Notes under the pieces: generated by a model
What the model saw: the letters and a program-made list of their open reading frames with translations, nothing else
Told to the model about the DNA's origin: nothing
The model's database searches: none
Shown: positions 1 through 7,033 of the stretch, piece by piece
Numbering within the stretch: the stretch's first letter is position 1
Layout of the letters: the number at the start of each line of letters is the position of its first letter
Made by a program: the position numbers and the translations under genes
Source: an uncultured Clostridia bacterium
GTDB lineage: Bacteria; Bacillota; Clostridia; Peptostreptococcales; Anaerovoracaceae
Reading direction: 5' to 3'
DNA length: 8,161 bases
Assembly (NCBI GenBank): GCA_934255435.1
Contig: CAKQNZ010000090.1
Location: 1 to 8,161 of the forward strand

Positions 1-57
1 ATCAAAACAGACCATTGCCCGGATGCACAGCCTCTCTGCCTGCGGCCGGACAATGGT
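1..57 (-). terminator. Probable rho-independent terminator of the gcv operon
   Basis: Read on the minus strand, a long hairpin begins 28 bases after the DUF1015 stop. Bases 57-46 (ACCATTGTCCGG) pair with 22-11 (CCGGGCAATGGT), giving 12 pairs including one G-U. Inside, after a 2x2 internal loop, GCA and CAG (separated by a GG bulge) pair with CTGTGC around an AGAGG loop. The hairpin is followed by CTGTTTTGAT, a short and interrupted T tract. The stem is strong and the position at the end of the last gene is right, but the T tract is weaker than in a textbook terminator. It could instead be a structured 3' end that protects the mRNA. What lies beyond is outside the window. Confidence 0.66.
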
Positions 58-80
58 TTCTGATCTAACTCATCATGCAT

Positions 81-97
81 ATAACCTAACGGGTTAT
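81..97 (-). repeat. Small inverted repeat across the DUF1015 stop codon
   Basis: ATAACC and GGTTAT form a perfect 6-base inverted repeat around a 5-base loop. The repeat contains the last codons and the TAG stop of the DUF1015 gene and lies just before the larger terminator hairpin. No T tract follows, so it is not a terminator by itself. It may be chance, or an accessory stem at the transcript end. Confidence 0.35.
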
Positions 98-1366
98 CTT
101 CCTGCATTCCATATAGTAACGCTTGTCTGCTGCATGTCCCATCGAGAATGTTTTTCTTGGAAGTGCTCCATCCACGATAACTGTAGGATAAAGTTCTTCT
201 TTTTTCATTACAGTAAGTATGAAACCTATGCTGCTGTCCTGCTTTGTAAGGTTTTTCAGCACATCATCCCCGTGTATATAATCAATTTTGCCGCCTTTTT
301 CTTTGAGATATCTGTCAAGGAACATCTGGAGGCTTCCTACAGTAAGCTTGCTGGTCGGCTTTGTGATGACATATTTTTCAGATTCGCCCTTTTCGACTTT
401 TTCAAAGATCTGAGCGTTTTCGTCTTCATTGCCTTCTGCTCTGCGAAGTCCGAGTTCTTCTGTCATTTCTGCAAACAAAGCTTTTTCGTCTACTTCTGTA
501 AGTATACGGTGTATAGCTTCAAATTCCAGTGCGTCACTGTGAAGGTTCACGAGTTCTGCCAGTGCATATCTTGCCGGATGATCCGTCATATCCTTGTCAG
601 GATTTGCCGCCTTCAGCTGTTCGTAGAATTCTTTAGCTGTTGCCAGAGAATGATTTCCGTCTCCCATGGCATAAAGGAGCACCGGTTTGTCTGTAAGACC
701 GTACTGTGTATCGAAATATTCTCTTGATGCCAGTACATCAAGCGCTGCCAGTATATCGCTCTGTGTATCTTTATCCACCAGATAGCCTGTGATATGTCCG
801 CCGCCTTTCATCATATCGAAATCGTAGAGTTTCTTCAGCTGGGATTTTTTCTCAGCAAGCGGCTCTATCACTGTTCTTCTGATATCGTCTATCAGGATCA
901 TGATATGCGGCATTTCGACTTCAGCATTTTTTCTTACTTTGATACGAGGCGGGATCCTTTCTATTACGGTTGCCTCTGTTGCACGGATAAGGGATGAACT
1001 GCCTTTGTGGAAATCGTATTCCTCAAGGTCGAATCTTCCTACAAGACCGGCTCTCATTTTGCCTGTGCTGTCTATACGTTCGATGTATACCATAGAATCA
1101 GGATATGTCTCGAAAACGCCATCTTTCATATAGTCTTTCATAGTCTGATTGATCTTTTCGATACGCTGCTCTGCATCCGGCTCTTCAAGGTATACTTCCG
1201 GAAGTATCATGTGATATGTTGAAGGCTGCTCTCCTACGATCCTGTCTACATCCTCCCAATATTCAGGTTCACTCGTAAACTGGTCGCATGCTACGACTGA
1301 CCATGCTGAACTGTCGATACCTTCACGGGGCAGCATTATATCGGCACCCTGAAATACTTTTTTCAT
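86..1366 (-). CDS. DUF1015 family protein (possible free serine kinase-like)
   Basis: A 426-residue soluble protein with no signal peptide or membrane segment, recognised as DUF1015 family from its overall pattern. Visible marks are VACDQFTSEPEYW at 25-37, the GDGNHSLATAK segment at 235-245, and the C-terminal stretch with PRKTFSMG and KRYYMECRK at 403-423. The GDGNHS core resembles the DGxHR-type phosphate-binding motif of ParB/Srx-fold proteins, a fold that includes free L-serine kinases such as archaeal SerK and SbnI. From memory, unverified, some DUF1015 members are reported to phosphorylate free serine with ATP. The ATG at 1366 is preceded by AAAGGA about 9 bases upstream. The gene lies 44 bases after lpdA and closes the operon. 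Family membership is firm; a serine-kinase role, which would link glycine, serine and phosphoserine, is inference. Confidence 0.9.
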   Translation of the reverse strand: MKKVFQGADIMLPREGIDSSAWSVVACDQFTSEPEYWEDVDRIVGEQPSTYHMILPEVYLEEPDAEQRIEKINQTMKDYMKDGVFETYPDSMVYIERIDSTGKMRAGLVGRFDLEEYDFHKGSSSLIRATEATVIERIPPRIKVRKNAEVEMPHIMILIDDIRRTVIEPLAEKKSQLKKLYDFDMMKGGGHITGYLVDKDTQSDILAALDVLASREYFDTQYGLTDKPVLLYAMGDGNHSLATAKEFYEQLKAANPDKDMTDHPARYALAELVNLHSDALEFEAIHRILTEVDEKALFAEMTEELGLRRAEGNEDENAQIFEKVEKGESEKYVITKPTSKLTVGSLQMFLDRYLKEKGGKIDYIHGDDVLKNLTKQDSSIGFILTVMKKEELYPTVIVDGALPRKTFSMGHAADKRYYMECRKITR

Positions 1367-1410
1367 AATCGAAATTCCTTTCTGTTAAACACACATAATA
1401 AATACTGCTC

Positions 1411-2811
1411 TTATTTGTTTTTCTTTTTGTTTAATTTTTCTGTAAGCAGCTCGACTGCTTCGCCTATTCCTTCACTGAAAGTCGGATGAGGATAGATCAC
1501 TCTTTCCATCTGCTCTGCTGTAAGTCCGCTGGCTACCGCTTCCGCAAATACTGATATCATGTCTGTAGCCCTGGCACACATCATCTGTGCTCCCAGGATC
1601 CTTCCTGTACCTGTCTCTGCCACGATCTTGATGAATCCTCTCTCCTGATTGGAAAGTAGCGATTTGCCGTTTGCCGACATAGGATACTTGGCTGTGACCG
1701 TATCAAGGCCTTCTGCCTTTGCCTCGTCTGAGTTCAGTCCTACTGAAGCGATCTCAGGGTCTGTATAAACACATGAAGGCATTACGTTCATATTTTTGCC
1801 AACAGTTTCTCCGCACATATGACATACAGCATTCAGTCCGGCTGCACTTGCTGCATGGGCAAGCTGTATACCTCCGGTAACATCGCCTATCGCATATATA
1901 CCAGGTATGCTTGTCATGTAATTATCGTCTATAGTTACCCTGCCCTTCTGCATTTCAGGCTGGATCCCCTCTGCAAAGAGTCCCTCTGTAACTGCTGCTC
2001 TGCCGGCTGCTACAAGAACTGTATCTGCAGATACTTCTGAGATTTTTTCTTTTTCTTCAAACACACATACAAGCCCGCTTTCAGATGCTTTTTTTATTTC
2101 TTTCACCATAGCGCTTGTGTGGATATCTACGCCTCTTTTCTTTGCAAGGAGTTTGAGGCTCTGTGAAAATTCTTTGTCAAGCCTTCCCAGAAGCCTGTCC
2201 TGTGCTTCGATGACAGTGACTTCAGATCCGAATGCGCTGTATACTGCAGCAAACTCCATACCAATAACGCCACCACCTATGATGACTATACGTTCAGGAA
2301 CTTCTGTGCTGTCAAGAAGTTCATCGCTGCTCACAACGCCCTCGAGATCCACTCCCAGAATCGGCGGTATCATCGGTTTTGAGCCCGTTGCTATCAGAAT
2401 GTTAGCTGTTTCAAGCACAGTATCTCCATCTTCGCCCGATACACTTACCGAATCTGGCGAAATTATCGTTCCTGTACCGTTATACACATCCACCTTGTTC
2501 TTCTTCATCATCCCGGCTATGCCGCTGCGAAGTGTTTCGAGCACATTATTCTTGTGTGCCTGTATCTTTTCCATGTCAAAACCGATGCCGCTGCATGAAA
2601 GTCCTGCTTCACCGCAGTCTGACATTGATCTGTACAGCTCGCTGCTGTGCATTATGGTCTTAGTAGGTATGCATCCACGGTTCAGGCATGTCCCACCCAG
2701 CTGTCTGTTCTCTATTATGGCAGTTTTCATGCCTTTTTTTGCTGCAGCAGCTGCTGAAACATATCCTCCAGGGCCTGCGCCTATAACGACCAGATCATAT
2801 TTATTTCCCAT
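1411..2811 (-). CDS. lpdA: Dihydrolipoyl dehydrogenase (GCS L-protein)
   Basis: A cytoplasmic FAD-dependent disulfide oxidoreductase that reoxidises dihydrolipoyl-GcvH and reduces NAD+. With a start at 2811 it has 466 residues, normal for the family. The FAD-binding GAGPGG is at 11-16, the redox-active disulfide in GGTCLNRGCIPT is Cys42/Cys47, ATGSKP is at 141-146, the NAD-binding GGGVIGMEFA is at 179-188, AIGDVTGG of the second FAD contact is at 307-314, and the C-terminal HPTFSE holds the His442/Glu447 pair. There is no N-terminal lipoyl domain, unlike some Firmicute homologues. The reading frame extends to an ATG at 2826, but GGAG at 2821-2824 sits 9 bases before the ATG at 2811, and the protein then starts directly at the FAD fold. 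Its place in a gcv operon assigns it to the GCS, though it could also serve 2-oxoacid dehydrogenases. Confidence 0.96.
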   Translation of the reverse strand: MGNKYDLVVIGAGPGGYVSAAAAAKKGMKTAIIENRQLGGTCLNRGCIPTKTIMHSSELYRSMSDCGEAGLSCSGIGFDMEKIQAHKNNVLETLRSGIAGMMKKNKVDVYNGTGTIISPDSVSVSGEDGDTVLETANILIATGSKPMIPPILGVDLEGVVSSDELLDSTEVPERIVIIGGGVIGMEFAAVYSAFGSEVTVIEAQDRLLGRLDKEFSQSLKLLAKKRGVDIHTSAMVKEIKKASESGLVCVFEEKEKISEVSADTVLVAAGRAAVTEGLFAEGIQPEMQKGRVTIDDNYMTSIPGIYAIGDVTGGIQLAHAASAAGLNAVCHMCGETVGKNMNVMPSCVYTDPEIASVGLNSDEAKAEGLDTVTAKYPMSANGKSLLSNQERGFIKIVAETGTGRILGAQMMCARATDMISVFAEAVASGLTAEQMERVIYPHPTFSEGIGEAVELLTEKLNKKKNK

Positions 2812-2820
2812 TTGTATTAT

Positions 2821-2824
2821 CTCC
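2821..2824 (-). promoter_or_regulatory. Ribosome binding site deciding the lpdA start
   Basis: GGAG lies 9 bases before the ATG at 2811. It falls inside the frame extension from the alternative ATG at 2826. That ATG has only a GGA about 15 bases away, so the downstream start is preferred. Confidence 0.6.
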
Positions 2825-2854
2825 ATATAAGATTTTACTGTCCTATGCAGTGCA

Positions 2855-3832
2855 TCACACGTATTCCGTGATCATAGACTTCAGATCCGAAGCCAAAGGT
2901 TCAGGAAAGCGTTCTGCAATGCATGACATGTCGTAAGCGGCATATCTGCAGCCAGGAAGCATATCTGCCAGTTCTTCCGCCCAGTCCGGATCCATGGAAT
3001 CCGAAAAAACATTGGCGTTCTTTATGATGCCTTCATTGACATCCAGCTGCATATGCACATCGCCCCAGTCGAACCGTTTGCCGAATTCGTACTGGAAAGG
3101 TATGCGTCTGCCGTATTTCCATTCCCATGAAGAGAATTTCTCTTCGTTCTGCTTTATGACAATATCATTTAACCTTGCAGCAGGATAATCTTCCACTGCA
3201 AGGTCATAGATCTCACCAAAAGCCTGTTTCATTTTTTCTGAAATAAGTTCAACTGTGATGTCAGGATAAAACTCACAGATGTTCGCAACACGTGAGCGTA
3301 CAGATTCCACTCCTTTTGATTTCAGTTTATCTGCCGATACATTCAGATATCTGGCCATCTTCTGCTTGTCGACATCTATCAGCAAAGTACCGTGGTGATA
3401 GCAGAAATCATCATGTTCATAGAAAGCATTCCCGGAAAACTTCCTGCCGTCTATAAGCGCATCGTTCCTGCCGCTCTTTTCCGCACTGAGGCCAAGAAGC
3501 TTCATAGCACGTATTATCACCTGCATCTGACGGTCGACGTCATAATTGCTTTTTCTGACGAGAAATGTGAAATTCAGATTCCCCATGTCGTGATATACTG
3601 CTCCGCCTCCTGAAAGCCGGCGGACAAGATATCCGCCGTCGCTTTCAAGCTGACTCACTTTACATTCTTTCCAGCAGTTCTGGTTTTTGCCGATAACAAC
3701 TGTATTTCTGTTCTGCCAAAGATATAGTATACACTCATCACCGGCACAGTCATGCATGAGGAATTCCTCCATTGCAAGGTTTCTGTACGGGTATGTGTTG
3801 TCTGTCTGTAAAAACAGTGCTTTTTTTATCAT
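2855..3832 (-). CDS. lplA: Lipoate-protein ligase A
   Basis: Activates free lipoate with ATP to lipoyl-AMP and transfers it to the acceptor lysine of GcvH, and possibly of 2-oxoacid dehydrogenase E2 proteins. The product has 325 residues, close to bacterial two-domain LplA. The lipoyl-binding RRLSGGGAVYHD is at 71-82 and NLNFTF at 85-90. The segment RNDALIDGRKFSGNAF (122-137) carries the ligase-type lysine Lys131, and HHGTLL is at 146-151. From about residue 225 a C-terminal accessory domain is present (SSWEWKYG, KRFDWGDV). The lysine and accessory domain argue for a ligase rather than a LipM/LipL transferase, which uses a catalytic cysteine. The start is 6 bases after the gcvPB stop, with GGAG at 3842-3845, consistent with translation directly after gcvPB. 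The location points to GcvH as the main client. Confidence 0.94.
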   Translation of the reverse strand: MIKKALFLQTDNTYPYRNLAMEEFLMHDCAGDECILYLWQNRNTVVIGKNQNCWKECKVSQLESDGGYLVRRLSGGGAVYHDMGNLNFTFLVRKSNYDVDRQMQVIIRAMKLLGLSAEKSGRNDALIDGRKFSGNAFYEHDDFCYHHGTLLIDVDKQKMARYLNVSADKLKSKGVESVRSRVANICEFYPDITVELISEKMKQAFGEIYDLAVEDYPAARLNDIVIKQNEEKFSSWEWKYGRRIPFQYEFGKRFDWGDVHMQLDVNEGIIKNANVFSDSMDPDWAEELADMLPGCRYAAYDMSCIAERFPEPLASDLKSMITEYV

Positions 3833-3838
3833 ATCAAA

Positions 3839-5269
3839 CTACTCCGCAAAGTCAAATTTTATCACTGGCTTTCTTGCTGCTGTTACTTCATCCGGACGTC
3901 CTATCGACGCTTTCATCGGACTCTGGTGCAGCGATTCACCATCAGCTTTGGCTCTGTCGTAGATTTCTCTGAATGCAGCTACAGCTTCATCCAGCGTTTC
4001 TTTTGATTCTGTTTCTGTAGGTTCCACCATAAGCGCCTCATGTACGATAAGAGGGAAGTACATCGTAGGCGGATGGATACCGTAATCGAGAAGTGTCTTA
4101 GCTACATCAAGTGCAGAAACACCTGTCTCTTTCATCAGTTTGCCAAGATCCATAACGAACTCATGCATGCATGTTTCATCGTAAGCCATGTCGTATATGT
4201 CTCTGAGCTGGTTCATCATATAGTTGGCATTGAGCACTGCATTGCATGATGCTTCTTTGATGCCTTCACGTCCCAGCATAACAACATAAGTCAGTGCCTT
4301 GACAACAACAGAGAAATTTCCGTAGAAAGCCTTTACATCGCCTACTGACGATGCCGGTTTTTCCATGCTGAGTACATCGTCTCCGACAACTCGGTATCCC
4401 GGAAGGAACGGAATGAGGAAATCCTTGCATCCGCATGGACCGCTGCCCGGACCTCCGCCGCCGTGAGGCGTCGAGAATGTCTTGTGGAGATTCAGATGCA
4501 TAACGTCGAAGCCCATATCTCCAGGTCTTGCGATACCCATTACTGCGTTGAGGTTCGCACCGTCATAGTAGCAGAGACCGCCGGCCTTGTGGATGATATC
4601 AGTTATCTCAAGGATGTTCTTGTCGAACAGTCCGACAGTGTTAGGATTAGTCAGCATCAGACCTGCAGTATCATCGCCTACAGCTTCACGAAGTGCATCA
4701 AGATCAACACATCCGTCATCTGCCGAAGCCACATTGACTATAGTGAATCCACACATAGCTGCACTGGCAGGGTTTGTACCGTGAGCTGAGTCAGGTACGA
4801 TTATCTTAGTACGTTTGCTGTCTCCCCGGCTTTCATGGTATGCCTTTATCAGCAGCAGGCCTGTGAATTCACCGTGAGCACCAGCTGCAGGCTGGAAAGT
4901 CATACCATCCATACCAGTTATCTCACAGAAGCTCTTCTCTGCTTCTTTCAGTATTTCGAGACATCCCTGCACTGTTTTTTCAGGCTGGAGCGGGTGTACC
5001 CCTGCAAAGCCCGGAAGTGCTGCCATCTCTTCGTTGATTTTAGGGTTGTATTTCATTGTACATGAGCCCAGCGGATAGAATCCGTTGTTTACGCCATGTG
5101 TATGTTCTGCCAGTTCAGTATAATGACGGCTTATGTCATTTTCGGAAAGTTCCGGGAGGTTTAGAGCTGTTTCACGCTGGAAGCCTGTAAGCTCTACCTC
5201 AGGTATATCGCACTCAGGCAGTATCGAGCATTCGCGCTCAGGCATGCTTCTTTCAAATACCAGTTTCAT
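3839..5269 (-). CDS. gcvPB: Glycine dehydrogenase (decarboxylating) subunit 2, PLP-binding
   Basis: C-terminal half of the split P-protein. With GcvPA it binds glycine as a PLP aldimine, decarboxylates it and transfers the aminomethyl group to oxidised lipoyl-GcvH. The 476-residue length is typical. FYPLGSCTMKYNPK (64-77) and QPAAGAHGE (126-134) are family signatures. SAHGTNPASA is at 161-170 and YYDGANLNA at 234-242 with the cofactor-contacting Asp236. LHKTFSTPHGGGGPG (271-285) carries the PLP Schiff-base lysine, Lys273. The C-terminal GRPDEVTAARKPV matches the usual family ending. The ATG shares its A with the gcvPA TAA stop (TAATG), and a strong AAGGAGGTG precedes it, so coupling would favour equal amounts of the two subunits. 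All key residues are present and nothing looks broken. Confidence 0.97.
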   Translation of the reverse strand: MKLVFERSMPERECSILPECDIPEVELTGFQRETALNLPELSENDISRHYTELAEHTHGVNNGFYPLGSCTMKYNPKINEEMAALPGFAGVHPLQPEKTVQGCLEILKEAEKSFCEITGMDGMTFQPAAGAHGEFTGLLLIKAYHESRGDSKRTKIIVPDSAHGTNPASAAMCGFTIVNVASADDGCVDLDALREAVGDDTAGLMLTNPNTVGLFDKNILEITDIIHKAGGLCYYDGANLNAVMGIARPGDMGFDVMHLNLHKTFSTPHGGGGPGSGPCGCKDFLIPFLPGYRVVGDDVLSMEKPASSVGDVKAFYGNFSVVVKALTYVVMLGREGIKEASCNAVLNANYMMNQLRDIYDMAYDETCMHEFVMDLGKLMKETGVSALDVAKTLLDYGIHPPTMYFPLIVHEALMVEPTETESKETLDEAVAAFREIYDRAKADGESLHQSPMKASIGRPDEVTAARKPVIKFDFAE

Positions 5270-6585
5270 TATTTACACACCTCCTTCAGCACGTTCACAA
5301 GCTCGTCTATATCAGCCCTGGTGTTCTTCTCTGTCGTGCACCACAGTATTTCATCACTGCTGAGAGCAAGGCCTCCCAGGATGCCATGCTTTTCAAGAGC
5401 ATCGAGGATCTCAGATGCGTCTGCCGGTGTCTTTGTCACGAACTCATTGAAGAACGGTTTGTCATATTTAGGGGCAAAGCCTGCTGCTTCGAGTTCTTTC
5501 TGCAGGTAGTGAGCCTTCGAAGTACTCAGTGTTGCAGCTTTAGCAAGACCCGATCTGCCCATGACTGTCAGGTATATACCTGCTGTCAGTGCACATAAAG
5601 CCTGATTGGAACAGATGTTGCTGCTGGCTTTTTCTCTTCTTATATGCTGTTCTCTCGCCTGCAGAGTGAGTACGAAAGCTCTGTTGCCTGCATCATCTGT
5701 GGTTTCTCCGACGATACGTCCCGGAAGTTTTCTCATCATTTTTGAAGTGGCTGTCATGAAACCGAGGTAAGGACCTCCGTATGACAGCGGCATTCCCAGA
5801 GGCTGTCCTTCACCTACTGCGATATCTGCACCGTATTCTGCCGGTGTCTTTATGACAGCCAGTGCAACAGGATTGGAACCAATGATATATTTTGCTTTTG
5901 TGTCATGTACGATACCACCAAGTTCACTGTAGTCTTCAAGTATGCCGAAATAGTTCGGCTGCTGTACATAGAAGCAGGCTGCATCATCAGTAAGCGCTGC
6001 TTTAAGAGCTTCTGTATCTGTAACGCCGTCTTTCTCAGGTACGATCTCTACAGTCATGCCGTTTCCGAAACAGTAAGTCTTCACTACGCTGATTACCTGC
6101 GGATTAGTCGTTGCCGAAAGCAGCACCTTGTTGTGTTTCTTGTCTCTGCACATTGCTGCAGCTTCTGCAGCTGCAGTCGCACCGTCATAAACCGATGCAT
6201 TCGAGGCATCCATTCCTGTAAGTTCACACATCATAGTCTGATACTCGAATATCGACTGCAGTATACCCTGGCTTATCTCTGCCTGATACGGTGTATATGC
6301 AGTAACGAATTCCTCTTTTGATGCAATACGCTTTACTGCAGCCGGGATATAGTGGTCATACGCACCTGCTCCTCTGAATATACTTTTGAAAACAGTATTC
6401 CTGGCTGCTATTTCTTCGATCTTTCTTCCGGCTTCCATCTCGGAAAGTCCCTCCGGAAGATCAAGTCCGTCTTTTAACTTTACTTCTTCAGGTATGCCTG
6501 AAAAGAGATCTTCGAAAGATTTCTTACCGATGCTCTCCAGCATTTCCTGCTGTTCTTTTTCAGTAGATACTACGAATCTGCCCAT
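5269..6585 (-). CDS. gcvPA: Glycine dehydrogenase (decarboxylating) subunit 1
   Basis: N-terminal half of the split P-protein and partner of the PLP-bearing GcvPB. It has the same fold type but no PLP lysine motif, as expected for this subunit. With the ATG at 6585 it has 438 residues, the usual size. FRGAGAYDHYIP is at 70-81, TAYTPYQAEISQGILQ at 95-110, and MCELTGMD and NASVYDGATA at 119-137. GEGQPLGMPLSYGGPYLGF (258-276) is the conserved block near the subunit interface, and REQHIRREKASSNIC is at 311-325. The frame stays open upstream to 6660, but those 25 residues are basic, unlike GcvP, and lie inside the gcvH coding region. GGAGG at 6592-6596 is correctly spaced only for the 6585 start. 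The gcvH stop and this start are separated by one base. Confidence 0.96.
   Translation of the reverse strand: MGRFVVSTEKEQQEMLESIGKKSFEDLFSGIPEEVKLKDGLDLPEGLSEMEAGRKIEEIAARNTVFKSIFRGAGAYDHYIPAAVKRIASKEEFVTAYTPYQAEISQGILQSIFEYQTMMCELTGMDASNASVYDGATAAAEAAAMCRDKKHNKVLLSATTNPQVISVVKTYCFGNGMTVEIVPEKDGVTDTEALKAALTDDAACFYVQQPNYFGILEDYSELGGIVHDTKAKYIIGSNPVALAVIKTPAEYGADIAVGEGQPLGMPLSYGGPYLGFMTATSKMMRKLPGRIVGETTDDAGNRAFVLTLQAREQHIRREKASSNICSNQALCALTAGIYLTVMGRSGLAKAATLSTSKAHYLQKELEAAGFAPKYDKPFFNEFVTKTPADASEILDALEKHGILGGLALSSDEILWCTTEKNTRADIDELVNVLKEVCK
5278..5286 (-). promoter_or_regulatory. Strong ribosome binding site of gcvPB inside gcvPA
   Basis: AAGGAGGTG, an extended match to the 16S rRNA 3' end, lies 8 bases before the gcvPB ATG within the last codons of gcvPA. 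It fits independent or re-initiating translation of the second P subunit at the overlapping TAATG. Confidence 0.8.
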
Positions 6586-6586
6586 C

Positions 6587-6970
6587 CTAAGCCTCCGCTT
6601 CCTCTTCGACGAATTTCTCGTATGCGTCAGCGTCCATTGTTTCTTCTTTTTCTGATACATTTTCTACTTTTATGAGCCATGCATCATAAGGAGTTTCATT
6701 GATGAGTGCGGGATTGTCGATGAGCTCTTCGTTCACTGCTGCTACTGTTCCATCAACTGGCGAGAATATGTCTGATACAGCCTTTACAGACTCAACATCA
6801 GCGAAAGCATCTCCGATGGAAACGTCATCGCCTTCTTCAGGCAGATTAACGAAAACGATGTCGCCAAGTGCATCCTGTGCATAGTCTGAAATACCTACGA
6901 CTACTAAATCGCCTTCTTCTTTTATCCATTCGTGTGATTTAACGTACTTTAATTCTTTTGGATATTCCAT
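6587..6970 (-). CDS. gcvH: Glycine cleavage system H protein (lipoyl carrier)
   Basis: Small acidic protein whose lipoyl arm shuttles the aminomethyl intermediate between P, T and L proteins. The 127-residue length matches the family. The N-terminal KYVKSHEWI (8-16), GISDYAQDALGDIVFVNLP (26-44) and the lipoylation site VESVKAVSDIFSP (59-71) are all present, with Lys63 as the modified residue. The glycine-rich turn and later DNPALIN complete the barrel-sandwich domain. The C-terminal tail is acidic (EKFVEEEAEA). AGGAGG at 6979-6984 lies 8 bases before the ATG. The gene is 63 bases after gcvT and ends one base before gcvPA. Lys63 is the expected target of the LplA encoded two genes further down the operon, beyond gcvPA and gcvPB. 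It could in principle also relay lipoyl groups to other enzymes, as GcvH does in Bacillus. Confidence 0.97.
   Translation of the reverse strand: MEYPKELKYVKSHEWIKEEGDLVVVGISDYAQDALGDIVFVNLPEEGDDVSIGDAFADVESVKAVSDIFSPVDGTVAAVNEELIDNPALINETPYDAWLIKVENVSEKEETMDADAYEKFVEEEAEA
6592..6596 (-). promoter_or_regulatory. Ribosome binding site deciding the gcvPA start
   Basis: GGAGG within the last codons of gcvH, 6 bases before the ATG at 6585 (GGAGGCTTAGGATG). It overlaps the region where gcvH translation ends, so gcvPA initiation is probably coupled to gcvH. This supports a 438-residue GcvPA over a 463-residue version. Confidence 0.8.
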
Positions 6971-6978
6971 TTCTGTTT

Positions 6979-6984
6979 CCTCCT
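6979..6984 (-). promoter_or_regulatory. Ribosome binding site of gcvH
   Basis: AGGAGG with 8-base spacing to the gcvH ATG, in the 63-base gap after gcvT. No hairpin or promoter is evident in the rest of that gap. Confidence 0.8.
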
Positions 6985-7033
6985 GATATTACCGGTTAGG
7001 GTTTGATCTATAAATTACTCGCAACAACTTGTG

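Noticed and set aside
23..727. A 234-codon open frame on the plus strand opposite the DUF1015 gene
   Set aside because: It has a Phe/Cys/His-rich composition typical of antisense frames, resembles no family I know, has no convincing ribosome site, and lies over a well-supported gene and its terminator.
1367..1410. Separate promoter or terminator between lpdA and the DUF1015 gene
   Set aside because: The 44-base gap holds the DUF1015 ribosome site but no stable hairpin and no convincing -35/-10 pair, so co-transcription is the simpler reading.
2117..2830. A 237-codon open frame on the plus strand opposite lpdA
   Set aside because: It is antisense to the conserved FAD and NAD domains of lpdA, has a low-complexity Ser/Pro-rich composition, and has no recognisable domain.
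2855..3832. Octanoyltransferase LipM/LipL instead of a ligase
   Set aside because: The DGRKFSGNA lysine and the C-terminal accessory domain are ligase features, and I see no transferase-type catalytic cysteine context.
6971..7033. ACCGGT palindrome in the gcvT-gcvH gap as an operator
   Set aside because: A 6-base palindrome is expected by chance and does not extend into a longer dyad or recur at other junctions.
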